From Tricholoma matsutake (taxonomy: Eukaryota > Basidiomycota > Agaricomycetes > Agaricales > Tricholomataceae): 64,000 nt of DNA. The stretch covers positions 10,850,001-10,914,000 of the forward strand of contig AP026545.1 in NCBI GenBank assembly GCA_026075535.2. The letters run 5' to 3'. Shown here piece after piece: positions 31,710 through 41,827 of the stretch. How positions within the stretch are numbered: position 1 is the stretch's first letter; every line of letters starts with the position of its first letter. The notes beneath the pieces were generated by a model that saw nothing but the letters and a program-made list of their open reading frames with translations, made no database searches and was not told the DNA's origin. Both the position numbers and the translations under genes were made by a program.

Positions 31710-32562
31710 CCAGCACCAGACCACATGCCAGTGCTGAGCCTGAGACTGAGGCAGGTCATGCTGCATCTTCTCGCAACCCACATGCCCAATAAAGAGGCAG
31801 AAAAGTGGCAAAAGGCAAAACCAAGCCAAAGCAACCCAGCTGAATATCCCCAGCAGGACACAAACCCAACTTCAAACCACCTAATTCCTCACAACTCACA
31901 GATACTACTCTGTCAAACTATGTACAACTCAATCAAACAACAATGGACATACTCTGCACAGCTGGGGTCACTTGGCCACAACCAATTAATGGTCTGGGTG
32001 ATGGTGAACCAGAGTATCTCATTCCTCAACACATTTATCTGAACTACATCACACCCATGTCACTTGTAAATGACAATGTGAATGATACCCCATGTCCAAT
32101 TGATTCATCCCTATTGGAACACAACAACACTATTCCACATCAAGAGAGATCACAATGTCCTAAACCTTGCCCACTTTTCAGGCGAAATTGGACAGCGGAT
32201 CCTGTTTCAAGGGCAAGGGAAAGGGCATCAGTTGTAGGATCAGCAGTGGTCAGATCAGCAGCAGTAGTATCAGCAGCAGTAGAAATGAAACTGTATGGCA
32301 ACAGATGACCCTACCATCATCTCAAAACAATCAGCTGCCACAAAGATCAGCTTTAATTCCATCAGATATGGCCTTATCAGATGCCTGACATACCTGAAGG
32401 ACAGCTGATGACCTTGCACAAGAAGAAGCCATCTGCCTGCACCCAGAATGTTGGAATAAGACAGAGAATAACAAAAGTAAATTTGCAGAGTAATTTTACA
32501 AAGCCATCTTCTATACACATGATAAATAAATAAAAAATGTCCAACTCCTATTCTTTTCTCCA
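31710..32562. other. No recognisable gene
   Basis: The plus-strand frames 31680-32042 and 31943-32308 read through low-complexity Ser/Ala/Val codons and have no motif I can name. A short CAGCAG(T)A-rich repeat lies at 32237-32282. This could be the 3' part of the gene on the minus strand at 32563. Confidence 0.3.
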
Positions 32563-34213
32563 TCATTTGGCTCTGTCTCTATCCTCAGAAGTTCCTGCTC
32601 CCTTCTTTGGGTTTGACTGAGGGGTTGTGCTTCTGGAATGTAAGGGTGGTGGAGCAGGTGACAAGAGCCATGGTGACCAGTGTAACTGTGCAGGGGGAGG
32701 GGAGTGGTGTTGCAAGGGAGAAAGTCTTGTTTCAGAGGTATTTGGGCTTGTAGGCAGTCTGAGGGAGACATTGATGGGAGCTGCCAATGCTGGGTTGGCA
32801 GGGTCAGCATTGGTCAGTGAAGTGGCACTGAAGAGGGGAGGAAGTGGTGGGCATTGCATGCTGAGCCATTTCTTGAGCATCTTGTGGCATGGCAGGAGCA
32901 ACATAAATGACTCTTGCTCCATGGGTTCAGCCATGGGTGCATCTGCCATGGCCATGGGCAGTCCCTGGGGATTGGGTTCAGCTTTGACACTGTGAACTTG
33001 CATGGCAGCCTCATTGATGTGATTGGCATCAGCAGTGAATAAGTATTCCTGCAGGATGAATGGTGCAGTGGCCACCACAAGTCCCAGGACCTCGATGTGC
33101 CCTTTAGCTCCACCTCAACACAGTGGGCATCAGCATCAGGCACATCTTCATGGGCCCCCATCTCTTCAGCCATGCCCATGGATTGTCTCCAACTTAGGCC
33201 CCGCTGGATGTAGTCAACCTGAAGGATGATGGGTCTGCTACCACCCTGCAGCCCAAAGTATGCTTCCAGGTTGTCCATCCTATTTGAAAGTGAGCTTAGA
33301 ATGTCCAACATTTGTTTTATCTCGGGTAAGGGTTCCCAGAGTGTCTCTTCCACCCACCATGCTTGATCATACATGTCTTGTTCCATTTGTTCTAGCCACA
33401 CTGCCAGGGCGACAGTTCCTCTCCACTGGAAGATGGAGCCTTCCTGGCTTTTCTGATGGCATCAGCATTGGCATTGGCATCGCTCTCTGTCCCCTGTGTT
33501 TCCCCCTCCTCTTCAAACTCCTTGTCAGAACCCCAGCTCCAGCTCTGTGTGACCCAAACCTTGTCACTACCACTACCTCTTACTGGATAGGTTTCATGGC
33601 CAGTGCTGATAGGCATGTGTCTTGGCATGGAGTGTTTGCCTGGTGTGTCAGTCTTGATCCTGCTGGTTCTATTGTGGCAGATGGCCCTGGTGCCTGCTCC
33701 TGGACTACCACTGGTCTGGGCAGTGATTCAACAACTCTGATTCCTGGTCTGTTCTGCTTTGGCTGGTGTCAGTGCTGGTGCCAATGCTGGTGCTGCTGAC
33801 CACGATCCCAAGGCCAATGCCATTGCCACAATCCCATGTTTCTCATTGAATATCTTCATTGCCCTCCATTGACCTTCAATGAATTCTTGGTCCCCTGCCT
33901 TCTCTGACTTAGCCCATGCCACAACAAATCCCCATAAGAATGAGGTCTTTACACTCCCCCACCTTTCCCAGTGGACTCCAACTGGAGTCTGACCAGACTG
34001 ACCAGAGTCTGACTGGAGTCAAACTGGAGTCCACTGGGACTGGTCACCAGCCAACTGCCTGCAAAGTTGCCAGTCCAGTCGCAGTCCAGTCCGACCGGAC
34101 TCCAAGTGGAATCCACTCAAACACTGGATGCCACTTGGACTGGTCCAGTGGAGTCCACTGGAGTGAGTCTGGTTGGAGTCCAGTCAGATTCCACTGAAAA
34201 AGTGTGTAAGAAA

Positions 34214-34287
34214 AGGAATTGAACCCAGAGCCCTGTGTATTATGCTTATATAAGCAACCCACAATATAACCCTTACACAACAGTAGC
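34214..34287 (-). repeat. tRNA-like segment (Ile-like pseudo-tRNA or SINE head)
   Basis: On the minus strand it begins GCTACTGTTGTGTAAGGGTT (acceptor and D-arm-like with an A-box resemblance), has an anticodon-arm-like TGCTTATATAAGCA and ends GGGTTCAATTCC, a good B box. Stem pairing is imperfect, so this is not a functional tRNA. It sits 270 bp inside the left end of the hAT. Confidence 0.45.
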
Positions 34288-34510
34288 TTGTGTAAGGCAT
34301 TATATATTTGCTTTAGGTACTGTCATCATGGCTGTGCATGACAAAGCAGACAGCTGCATCACTGCCAGCTCAACACTCTTCCCCTCACTACCATCATCAA
34401 TGATGATGCTGCCTCCCTCCTCTCCCTCTTACCATCACCACTACCACTCTGTCAACACCCACCAACCCCACCACTCCCATGTCGGAAAACACCAGAAATG
34501 AACCACATCA

Positions 34511-34620
34511 GGCCCAGACAACAACAGACATCGTTTGGGACCTCAGTAATGTTTTTTTACATTTCTTTGTTGTTGTTTTTTAACTAACTAATATTTTCAT
34601 CTTGTTTTCTTAGGTCTAAC
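34511..34620 (+). other. Hairpin plus intron-like module (copy 5)
   Basis: GGCCCAGAC and GTTTGGGACC pair imperfectly. Then CTCAGTAATGTTTTTTTA, CTAACTAA and TTCTTAGGTC follow, the order of donor, branch region and acceptor. Confidence 0.4.
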
Positions 34621-34693
34621 TATGTTATAAGAATGAAACGACATGTCCACACCCATCACCACTACCCACAAACAAGCTGACTGGACAGAATGT

Positions 34694-34805
34694 GGGTCCA
34701 AACAACGTAATCTGTTTTGTTTGGGCCCTAAGTAAGTTTTTTTTTCATTTGCTTTTTGTTTTTTATATATAAACTGACTGATTTGTTTCTTTTGTTTTCT
34801 AGGTT
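34694..34805 (+). other. Hairpin plus intron-like module (copy 6)
   Basis: GGGTCCAAACAAC pairs with GTTTGGGCCC and abuts TAAGTAAGTTTTTT. A long T-rich tract and TTTTCTAGGTTC follow. Downstream TCTAATCTACTGGTAACG resembles the sequence after the module at 19774. Confidence 0.45.
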
Positions 34806-35395
34806 CTAATCTACTGGTAACGAGGGACAAACATGAGACAACCCAGACCCAACAACCTGGACCTGAAGATACCTGTGCCAGCCCCCTCCTCCCCATCCAA
34901 ACAGGAATGTGAGGGTGTCAATAAAGGATAGGAGATGGCAGAGGGGTACCGGGAGACCTGTGGAGCAGGATACCCACCTACCCCCTCCCTTGCATGCCAC
35001 ATCACTGACCCCTTCCCCCCCCCCTAACCCCTCTGAACTAGGAGACCCCCAAAACTGACAACACACCCACCCCATGCCTATGATCCTATGATCCTCTGCT
35101 TGCAAGGTGGATCATGAGTGTGTGCACTCAATGACAATTATGATGCCACCTACCAGCACCAGGACCCCCAGACCATGAAGCACCAGGTCCAATGACACAC
35201 CACCCACCTCCAGCCCCTTGAGCAACTGCTCAGGGGGTGGATCATTGGTGGAACACACTGGTGACAATGGCGAATGGACAACCCTCCCACCCTATGCTGG
35301 TGAGCCTCCACTCACAGGGTGGATGGGTGGTGAGAGCCCACACCAATGAGGGCCTGCTTGTCGGGAGGATGGTGGGTACACCAGGGCCATACAAT

Positions 35396-36136
35396 TAGTG
35401 TTTTAAGGTCCAGTTAGGTCCAGTTTTTTGACCCCACAAGGGGTAGACCATGAGCATAACTGGTCCAGGACCAACCCAGATATTGGGGGACCATAACTGG
35501 ACCGACTCAGACCAGTTTTATGTCGTAAAGTTTGTTGTACTTATATAACCCATATGTATCTCGGTAACCATTATTTGGACCTTATAGCCGTAGTAGGGTG
35601 TGTTAGGTACTGTAATTCCATGTCGTCTAGTCCAACTTTTAAAAGATTTCATCAAGATTTGATCTAGTTATGGTTCAAACAAAGTACATTGCATTCAAGT
35701 TGTAGTATGTAGTTAAAACTTGTTGGGGATGTTAAATGAATGAAACCTACATGGTACATATGTTTATGTGTGTTATTGCTGGATTGTATGATGTCCAATT
35801 GTACCCAGCAGTACAATCAAAGTCATTCAAATCATGACAAAATACATGTCATAAAATGGTTTTGGTCATATCTTTTTCAGTTCTCAACCATTTTTAATGA
35901 CTCAGGAAGCGAAATTAAAATGAATATGTGTGGGAACAGGGTGGTGCAGTCCACATGACCCGATAATCAGTATCCAGTTTAAACTGATTTTTGTGCAGTT
36001 AATGATATTTTCGAGATCTGAAAGACCATAACCATAACTGGATGTCAAGCATAACTGATGGTCTGGTTAACATTGGTTAGGTTTGGTTCAGTTCCCAGTC
36101 TTTTTTTGGTCCATAGGACTGGACCTTAAAACACTA
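35396..36136. mobile_element. Small hAT element with perfect TSD, nested in the type B hAT
   Basis: 741 bp, ends TAGTGTTTTAAGGTCCAGT and the reverse complement of the right end TAGTGTTTTAAGGTCCAGTC. The flanking 8-mer CATACAAT is identical on both sides (35388-35395 and 36137-36144). The interior matches the element at 19919-20757. The perfect duplication suggests a younger insertion than most around it. Confidence 0.85.
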
Positions 36137-36599
36137 CATACAATGACCACAGCATCCATCCCCATGCCTATGAGCAACTGGTCATAGGGTGGATGATGGG
36201 TGCAGCTTGCTACAGTGACAGATGTGTGTGAGGAGGGGTGGGTGACAACACCCACCCCAGCACCCATCCCCATGCCAATGAGCAACTGCTCATAGGGTGG
36301 ATTATGTGTGCATCCTGCTATGGTGACAGATGTGTGCAAAGAGGGGTGGGCAATGACACCCACCCCACCCTCCCCCACATTTTGCATGGGGAGGGGTCTT
36401 TATTATTTTTAATTCATATTATTTCTGCCCCAGGGTTTTTTTTTGTTTATTATTATGTTTTACCCACTCCCTTGCATTCTACACAAGGGATGTGGTTAAT
36501 TAAAATTCTTTGATCTTAATTGTTTGACAAACACCTCGCTCAAAGAATATGAAAAGTTGAGTCATAAATAAACCTTATATTGATATCTAATAATTCTCC

Positions 36600-36676
36600 T
36601 GTGGCTCAAGTGGTTGAGCTTGTTTGGTTTGTCATGTGATTCCTCATTGTGAGGTCTTGAGTTCAATTTCTGACTA
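36600..36676 (+). repeat. tRNA-like segment (SINE-like head)
   Basis: GTGGCTCAAGTGGTTGAGC fits an A box and D arm; CTTGAGTTCAATTTC fits a B box and T arm; CCTCATTGTGAGG between them resembles the long variable arm of Leu/Ser tRNAs. The acceptor stem does not close, so a functional tRNA is unlikely. A T-rich tail follows. It lies 230 bp inside the right end of the hAT. Confidence 0.4.
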
Positions 36677-37559
36677 CACTAATTTATTTTGTGGGTACTT
36701 TATGAAATTCACTAAGTCTGAAGTCCTTTGAACTCAGTATCTAAATGACTTATCATTTGGTTGAAATGCATTTCAGTTGGACTCCAGTGGGGGATTGAAC
36801 TCTACTTGACTTAGTGTAGTTCAATTGGACTCCACTTGGACTCCACTTGGACTCTGGTCAGTCTGGTCAGAGTCCACTAGGACAGGTGGGGGACTGTAAA
36901 GTACTGATAAGAATGTATCAGCACAGAAGACTTTCTGCACATCCTCCATGAGAACCTCCTTTTGCCAAGTAAACAAATTTTTCTACACTATGTGAGTGGC
37001 ACAGTCATCTTGACAGCATGCCAATCACTTACCAGTGCCTGTTTTTGGTCCTTCATCACAGCCTTGATGGTTCCTTCATGAAGCCCTTTATGGACTGCAT
37101 TCTTAATTTCTCTGATCTGGCCAAGGACTTGTTGGGGGGTAACATTCATGATGAGATGAGTCAGTGGCCCTCTCACATTTGTAGCGAGGGTGGGGTGCTG
37201 CCATTCATTCATTGGTCATTCCCCATCATTGGTCATTCCCTGCTGCTGGTCATTTCTTGCCCTTGGTTGTTCCTCATTGTTCATCATTCCCCACTGTTGG
37301 TTAAACCCTAAAACCTCTGATTCAATCTTGGTATCAGAAACAGGGAGTTCTGTGAAGACAGTGATATGTGGATCCTTAATCGTGTACATCTGGTGTAATG
37401 ACAACTTTCACTGGGGATCATTATCATTGTTGTACATAAACGACAGCAGAGATGAGGTATTGGTCAAAAATACACCTGCACCTTGATTATTTCTGCAATA
37501 ATTGGTTAATTATGGAGACTACATATAAAGTATTTCATAGTACTCACTGAAACATTTTG

Positions 37560-38083
37560 ATATTGATGTTGGTGGCAAAATGAATGTGAGTGGACAGAAA
37601 TGTTCCCATCACATGTTGCCATAAAATCATGTCTAGAGGTCTAGCTGAGGCCTTGTCATGAACAGTTTGGCATAATAGGAGATTTCTTCTGTACTGCTTT
37701 ACTCTTGACTTCCACGTCGCTCTGCAGTACAGGTGAGCACTTTGTGTGTCTTTCCAGTTTTGAGCTTACGTTCTCAAGATAGTTGTTATTATTCGCTTCA
37801 GGAGCTCCGGCTCTGCCATCAATCTGCAGCAACTATCTTACATTGTAAGACCTTTTCTGATTCCATTTCTATCTTGATAATCTTATCATCATCCTCACTT
37901 TCCAGGATTCAACTGTGATCTTCTAGCTTCACTACCATTTCCTGTTGAATCTTCATAGTGAGCTTCTCATCTTCTCATTGCCTTCATTATATTTATCATA
38001 AGCATGTATTGTAGAACTCTTCGCATGGCTCAGCTTCTTTTTTCATTGTATCTCTGCTTGCTTCACTCGCCATCTTACTCTCA
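37560..38083 (+). repeat. LTR/leader-like sequence before a gag start
   Basis: Resembles the layout of 25454-25995 and 48277-49150: a TATA-poor upstream part, a CAGGTGAGC donor-like site at 37730, CT-rich leader, a CCGGCTCTG/CAACTATCTTACATTG block, then the first ATG of a gag-like frame at 38084. LTR ends were not identified. Confidence 0.35.
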
Positions 38084-38540
38084 ATGTCTGATGCTGGAGA
38101 TTTGTATGAACCTCCTATTCCTGCCATTCCACTCAATTCACCTGCACCTTTGGACATTGTCAATCTTCCTGGAGCACTCGAAAATCCACCTATGGCCTCC
38201 AATGAGGCTGAGCTCATTTGGGTCCTGTCAGCACCTTGTCGAGGATGCAGTCTCAGGTCGCACTTCAGTCAACACCTTCCTCAATTTCCTCAATGAAACA
38301 GGGGTCTCCTGAAGAAGTGCAAGACTATGTGAATGAAGTGTTGCAGCATCACAGTCAGCAAGGAGCCCCAGGTCCTCCTCCTCCACCAGCAGATCAGGCT
38401 CTCACACCACCCAATCCAATCTATGCAGCAAATGCCCTTGCTTGGGCTGTCCTTTGGGCAAAAGTCAACCAACTGCAAGGAATTGGGTCTAATAGGGATG
38501 AGCCAAGTGTTGGCTGCTCGAATCCTAGTAGTTTTGTAAT
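38084..38540 (+). pseudogene. Gag N-terminal fragment
   Basis: Two frames: 38084-38230 encodes an acidic, Pro-rich start (GDLYEPPIPAIPLNSPAPLD); 38218-38560 encodes EEVQDYVNEVLQHHSQQG and a Pro-rich stretch, then ANALAWAVLWAKVNQLQG, likely a coiled-coil. This is typical of gypsy gag N-termini, but the capsid domain is missing because the LINE's 3' end abuts it near 38540. The assignment relies on position after a leader sequence. Confidence 0.4.
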
Positions 38541-40874
38541 GTCAGGGATCTGGCCAAGGTAGAAGGCAGAACGGTGTAGTGGCCATATAACACTGTCATC
38601 AGAGAAAAGGGACTTAGCTGCTATAATGAGGTGTTGCACTACTTCGTGGGACAGCAGGTGCTTATCAACCATATCCTGACACTTGTCTTCTGTGAATTCC
38701 ACCACAGCGGAGAGACTGCTAGATCATAGTTCAGCAAAATACGGGCATTCAACGAAGATGTGATGATCATCCTCCGGAATGTCGATGCAGCCAAGATGAC
38801 ATTGATGGGAGTCAATCAAATGTCAGGATTGAAGACGTGTTGCTGTGGGAAGCTGTCCTGAGCACGAGTAAAGTTGAACAAGTGCAGAGTAACAAGATAG
38901 GGAGCATAAATATGGATATGATGGGGAAGGGGTAGGGTCATAGGTGGAACGAACTAATCGAAGGCCATGGTTAAGCTCCAGTTCATGAGAGCTTCGGGTT
39001 GAGAGCAAAAGGTCAGTAAAGCCACGTATGTTAGACTTGATCCACCCATCAGCCGAAGTGAAAAAAGTGAAATGGTCCATGAAGAAAGTGGGGAGAGGAG
39101 CATGATGTAAGTGGGGACGGATGTTTTGAGATTTGGAAGTGTAGTGGTCTGCAGATGCGTTGAGAACAGATGGGATAGACGACTCAGCCAAGTGACCCTT
39201 TGTATAAAGGATAGTCGCCTGTCGTGAATCCAGGAGTTGAAATATCCATTTATAGTAAGATTGACCATTCATATGTCGAAGACGGGCATCAATGTTAGCT
39301 GAAGTTCGACTGTCGTCGATGAGTCTAATGGAGTTGAGATGGTCAGTATATATCACGGTGGAGTCATTCTGAGAATCCAAGAGAACAAGACCACCAATGA
39401 TTCCAATAAGCTCACCATGGAGGATAGATATGTTGTGGCTGAGGAGTTTCATGACAATGGTGTGTGGGCCCGTGATTGCAGAGGTGACCGACTTGTCATC
39501 TAGAGGGCCAGCGGATGCAGGGATCATAGAACTGTCAGTTCCCCAAAGTTGGGTACCCAGGGATACTTCAGTGGGGGGGAAGAGGTCAGCTGATGCAATG
39601 GATAGAATAGAATTCTCAGCTCGTTGCTGTCTAAGAGGACAAGAGAGTAGCAGGTCAGCTGGACCAGAGTAAAGCGCACCAATGTGGGCCTGAGAGAAAA
39701 AGTTTTTGATTAAGTTCCAATTCTTCTTTTGTGCACTTGACCAATTTCCAAGTTGGAGGGCCCTAACAATAAAGGTGGTGAGATTCGAGGAATTTACTGT
39801 CCAGCCACCAATGTGATTTAGCAAATGGAAACCCATGGAGCGAAGCAAACGAATAGCGTGGCCATTAGGGTGTTCCGTTTGGAGGACAGACTCGGATGGT
39901 TTGATGAGTGATAAAGCATGTGAAATGGAGCAAAGTCCCTCAAGGAGATGGCTTTGATCAGTTTGGCGGAGAGTAAGATCGAGTTTAGACATGTGATCCT
40001 GTGCGATGATCCATGCAGCAGGAATTGAGCCTAAGACACGAGTGAATGACCTTCTCAAGCCCAAGTGATCAAGAGGGTATACACATCTGTTGATCTGACA
40101 AGTCCAATCTGCTAGGGTGATGAGAGCCATCGTCCTATAGGCCAAGATATGGTGGTTTAGATCCTGTGCAAGACCATCAATGGCAATACCAGCATTGATG
40201 CACGCCAGTGATGGAAAGTCAAAACCACCAAAAGCTAGGGGTAGGGTCGATAGCGTAGACGAAGGACAGAAAGGAAATCCCAGACTAGCATGTATGCATT
40301 TCATGATTCTTTGGTCCAATCTGATTGCATCATCATGGAGAATCGGTTGGAGGGAGAGTAGTGCTCGACACCTGGAGACAATGTTCTGTGATACAATTTT
40401 GCGTAAGAGAGTGAAGGGTGTTCGGAATGAGAAGGCAGGGAAGGAGAAGGAGTCAATGACATCCACAAGTTCCAAGTAACGGGTCTTGGGATCATCCACC
40501 TGGGTTCGTAAGAAATTAAACTCATTAGCTGATACTGGAACCTCATGCTCAGTGATCATCCATGGGTCGATACCCTGGACATTGGAGATTGACTTGAGTG
40601 GGAGAGTTTTTGGTAGTACATTTGGGCTATTGAGAACATGTAGGGTGGTCTTCTCCCACAAGGTCAGCCATCCATACATGAACTGGAAGCGCTCCATGGC
40701 CAGAGTAAAGCGCTGAAGAGCTGAAAAGGTTAGAGCTGCAATGTACGAGTCATCTGTGGCTTCGGCCATAGTGAAGCATAGTGAGGCAGCATCATTGGGG
40801 AGATGAGGGTCATTTACCAATTTGGACGTGCTCTGGATGATGACACAGTCTGATGCCAGACGTAGTTGCCACAA
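38430..40874 (-). pseudogene. LINE: RT C-terminal part, RNase H, zinc-binding C-terminus
   Basis: The frame 40874-38823 (683 codons) is open. It starts near SKLVNDPHLPNDAASL, has the catalytic-type motif MAEATDDSYIAAL (Asp pair kept), a long thumb region (FPAFSFRTPFTLLRKIVSQN, GGFDFPSLACINAGIAIDGL), then RNase H: WGTDSSMIPASAGPLDDKSV (Asp), ISILHGELIGIIGGL (Glu), VIYTDHLNSIRLIDD (Asp), YTKGH and NASADHYTS (Asp). After a TGA, CHLGCIDIPEDDHHIFVECP is a Cys/His cluster. It is followed by a divergent end (IWPLHRSAFYLGQIPDI). The enzyme would nick-prime and copy LINE RNA. Confidence 0.85.
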
Positions 40875-41826
40875 AGAACTCTATGCCGCTAAGAAGGCCA
40901 AAATTTGTGAATGAGCTAGGCACTACGACTTGGGTCAAATTAAGGGAGTACTGCTTGGTGGTTCGTCAAAGAAACTGCTGTCTGGATCTGCAGCCTTTGT
41001 TCCCCTTCCAATGGCAGTCAACTCCAACTCTACTCCTGGCGTCATTTTGACTGACCCAGCTTCGGTTGCGGAAGAAACAAGATTGTATTTCACTGGGCTC
41101 TACAAACGCTCTGTGCCTCCTGACAAGCCCAAACCATGGCTCACAACTCCCTCAGTCTCGATAGTCAAAAGACGTGTCACAGACGACCCTTTTGTCTGGC
41201 CAATTGCTGCAAATCTAGCGGACTTCCATGCCATGCTTTGTAAAGGTAATCCCCATCCTTCACCCAGTCCTGACAGATGGGAAAAGTGGTGCATCAAGGA
41301 TCTCTCTGACAAAGTTCTCCAACTTGTTCTTGATCTACATAATTATTCGGTCATTAACACAAGTTTCCCAGGAGATATCAAAGACACTCACCTCACTTAC
41401 TTTCATAAACATGGAATATGCACTGACCTGTCGAACTGGAGAGGTCTCCTTATCTCTAACTTCCTAGCTAATTCACCTATGACCTGGCTCAACTTCAAGC
41501 TCTCACCTTATGCCGCTCAGATGGGTATCATTCCTGAAACACAAGTTGCCACACAGCCTGATGTACAAACTCGTGATCTGATGAGTTTCCTCAGTGGGCT
41601 GAAGACATGGAGTCACCATACAAAGACCCCTCTTTACCTCCTGAAGTGAGACCAGATGAAAGGTTTTGATTATCTTTCTCCCCAAGGCTTTTATGATGCA
41701 TGTACTGCTTACGGTTTACCACCTGCAATAGCAGAACTTGATCATGCTGCTCAATCCTCTACATGATGTTTCCCTTGGACGGCCTTTGGCATCGCTGATC
41801 CTATTATAGTTGAAGGTGTCACCAAA
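40865..41826 (+). pseudogene. LINE: inverted RT front segment
   Basis: Plus-strand frame with RRSCHKELYAAKKAKI, QIKGVLLGGSSKKLLSGSAA, TDPASVAEETRLYFTGLYKR, SPDRWEKWCIKDLSDKVLQL (RT motif region), FPGDIKDTHLTYFHKHG, LSNWRGLLISNFLANSPMTW, QVATQPDVQTRDLMSFLSG, and after a TGA DQMKGFDYLSPQGFYDACTA (palm motif with the first catalytic Asp) up to IIVEGVTK. This belongs between the endonuclease (ending near 41830 minus) and the RT end (starting 40862 minus), so it has been flipped in place. A few dozen codons after VTK are missing. Confidence 0.85.
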
Positions 41827-41827
41827 C

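Larger units (their letters stand above)
33942..36906. mobile_element. hAT element (type B), 3.0 kb, inserted in a gene
   Basis: Ends are inverted repeats: the right end read inward is CAGTACTTTACAGTCCCCC, the left GAGGTCTTTACACTCCCCC, followed on both sides by TGGACTCCA/TGGAGTCCA-rich sequence. The flanks are identical 8-mers ATAAGAAT (33934-33941 and 36907-36914). No transposase is seen. The interior holds two hairpin-intron modules, several GAGC-hairpins, two tRNA-like pieces and a nested hAT (35396-36136). Confidence 0.8.
32563..37404 (-). pseudogene. Uncharacterised multi-exon gene split by a hAT element
   Basis: Reading on the minus strand: exon 37404-37003 (one TGA near 37213) ends in DWHAVKMT; a 44-bp intron (36959-37002) leads to EVLMEDVQKVFCADTFLWG. 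After removing the hAT at 33942-36906 with one ATAAGAAT, the frame continues FVVAWAKSEKAGDQEFIEGQ then WRAMKIFNEKHGIVA. Later pieces in shifting frames include SDKVWVTQSWSWGSDKEFEE, EEGETQGTESDANANADAIR, QMLDILSSLSNRMDNLEAYF (coiled-coil-like) and a Pro-rich C-terminus ending at 32563. I recognise no domain. The layout (helical N-terminus, acidic middle, coiled coil, Pro-rich tail) could be a gag-like protein or a domesticated host gene. Confidence 0.5.

Noticed and set aside
34214..36676. Functional tRNA genes
   Set aside because: A and B boxes are recognisable but acceptor and anticodon stems do not pair properly; they fit pseudo-tRNA or SINE heads.
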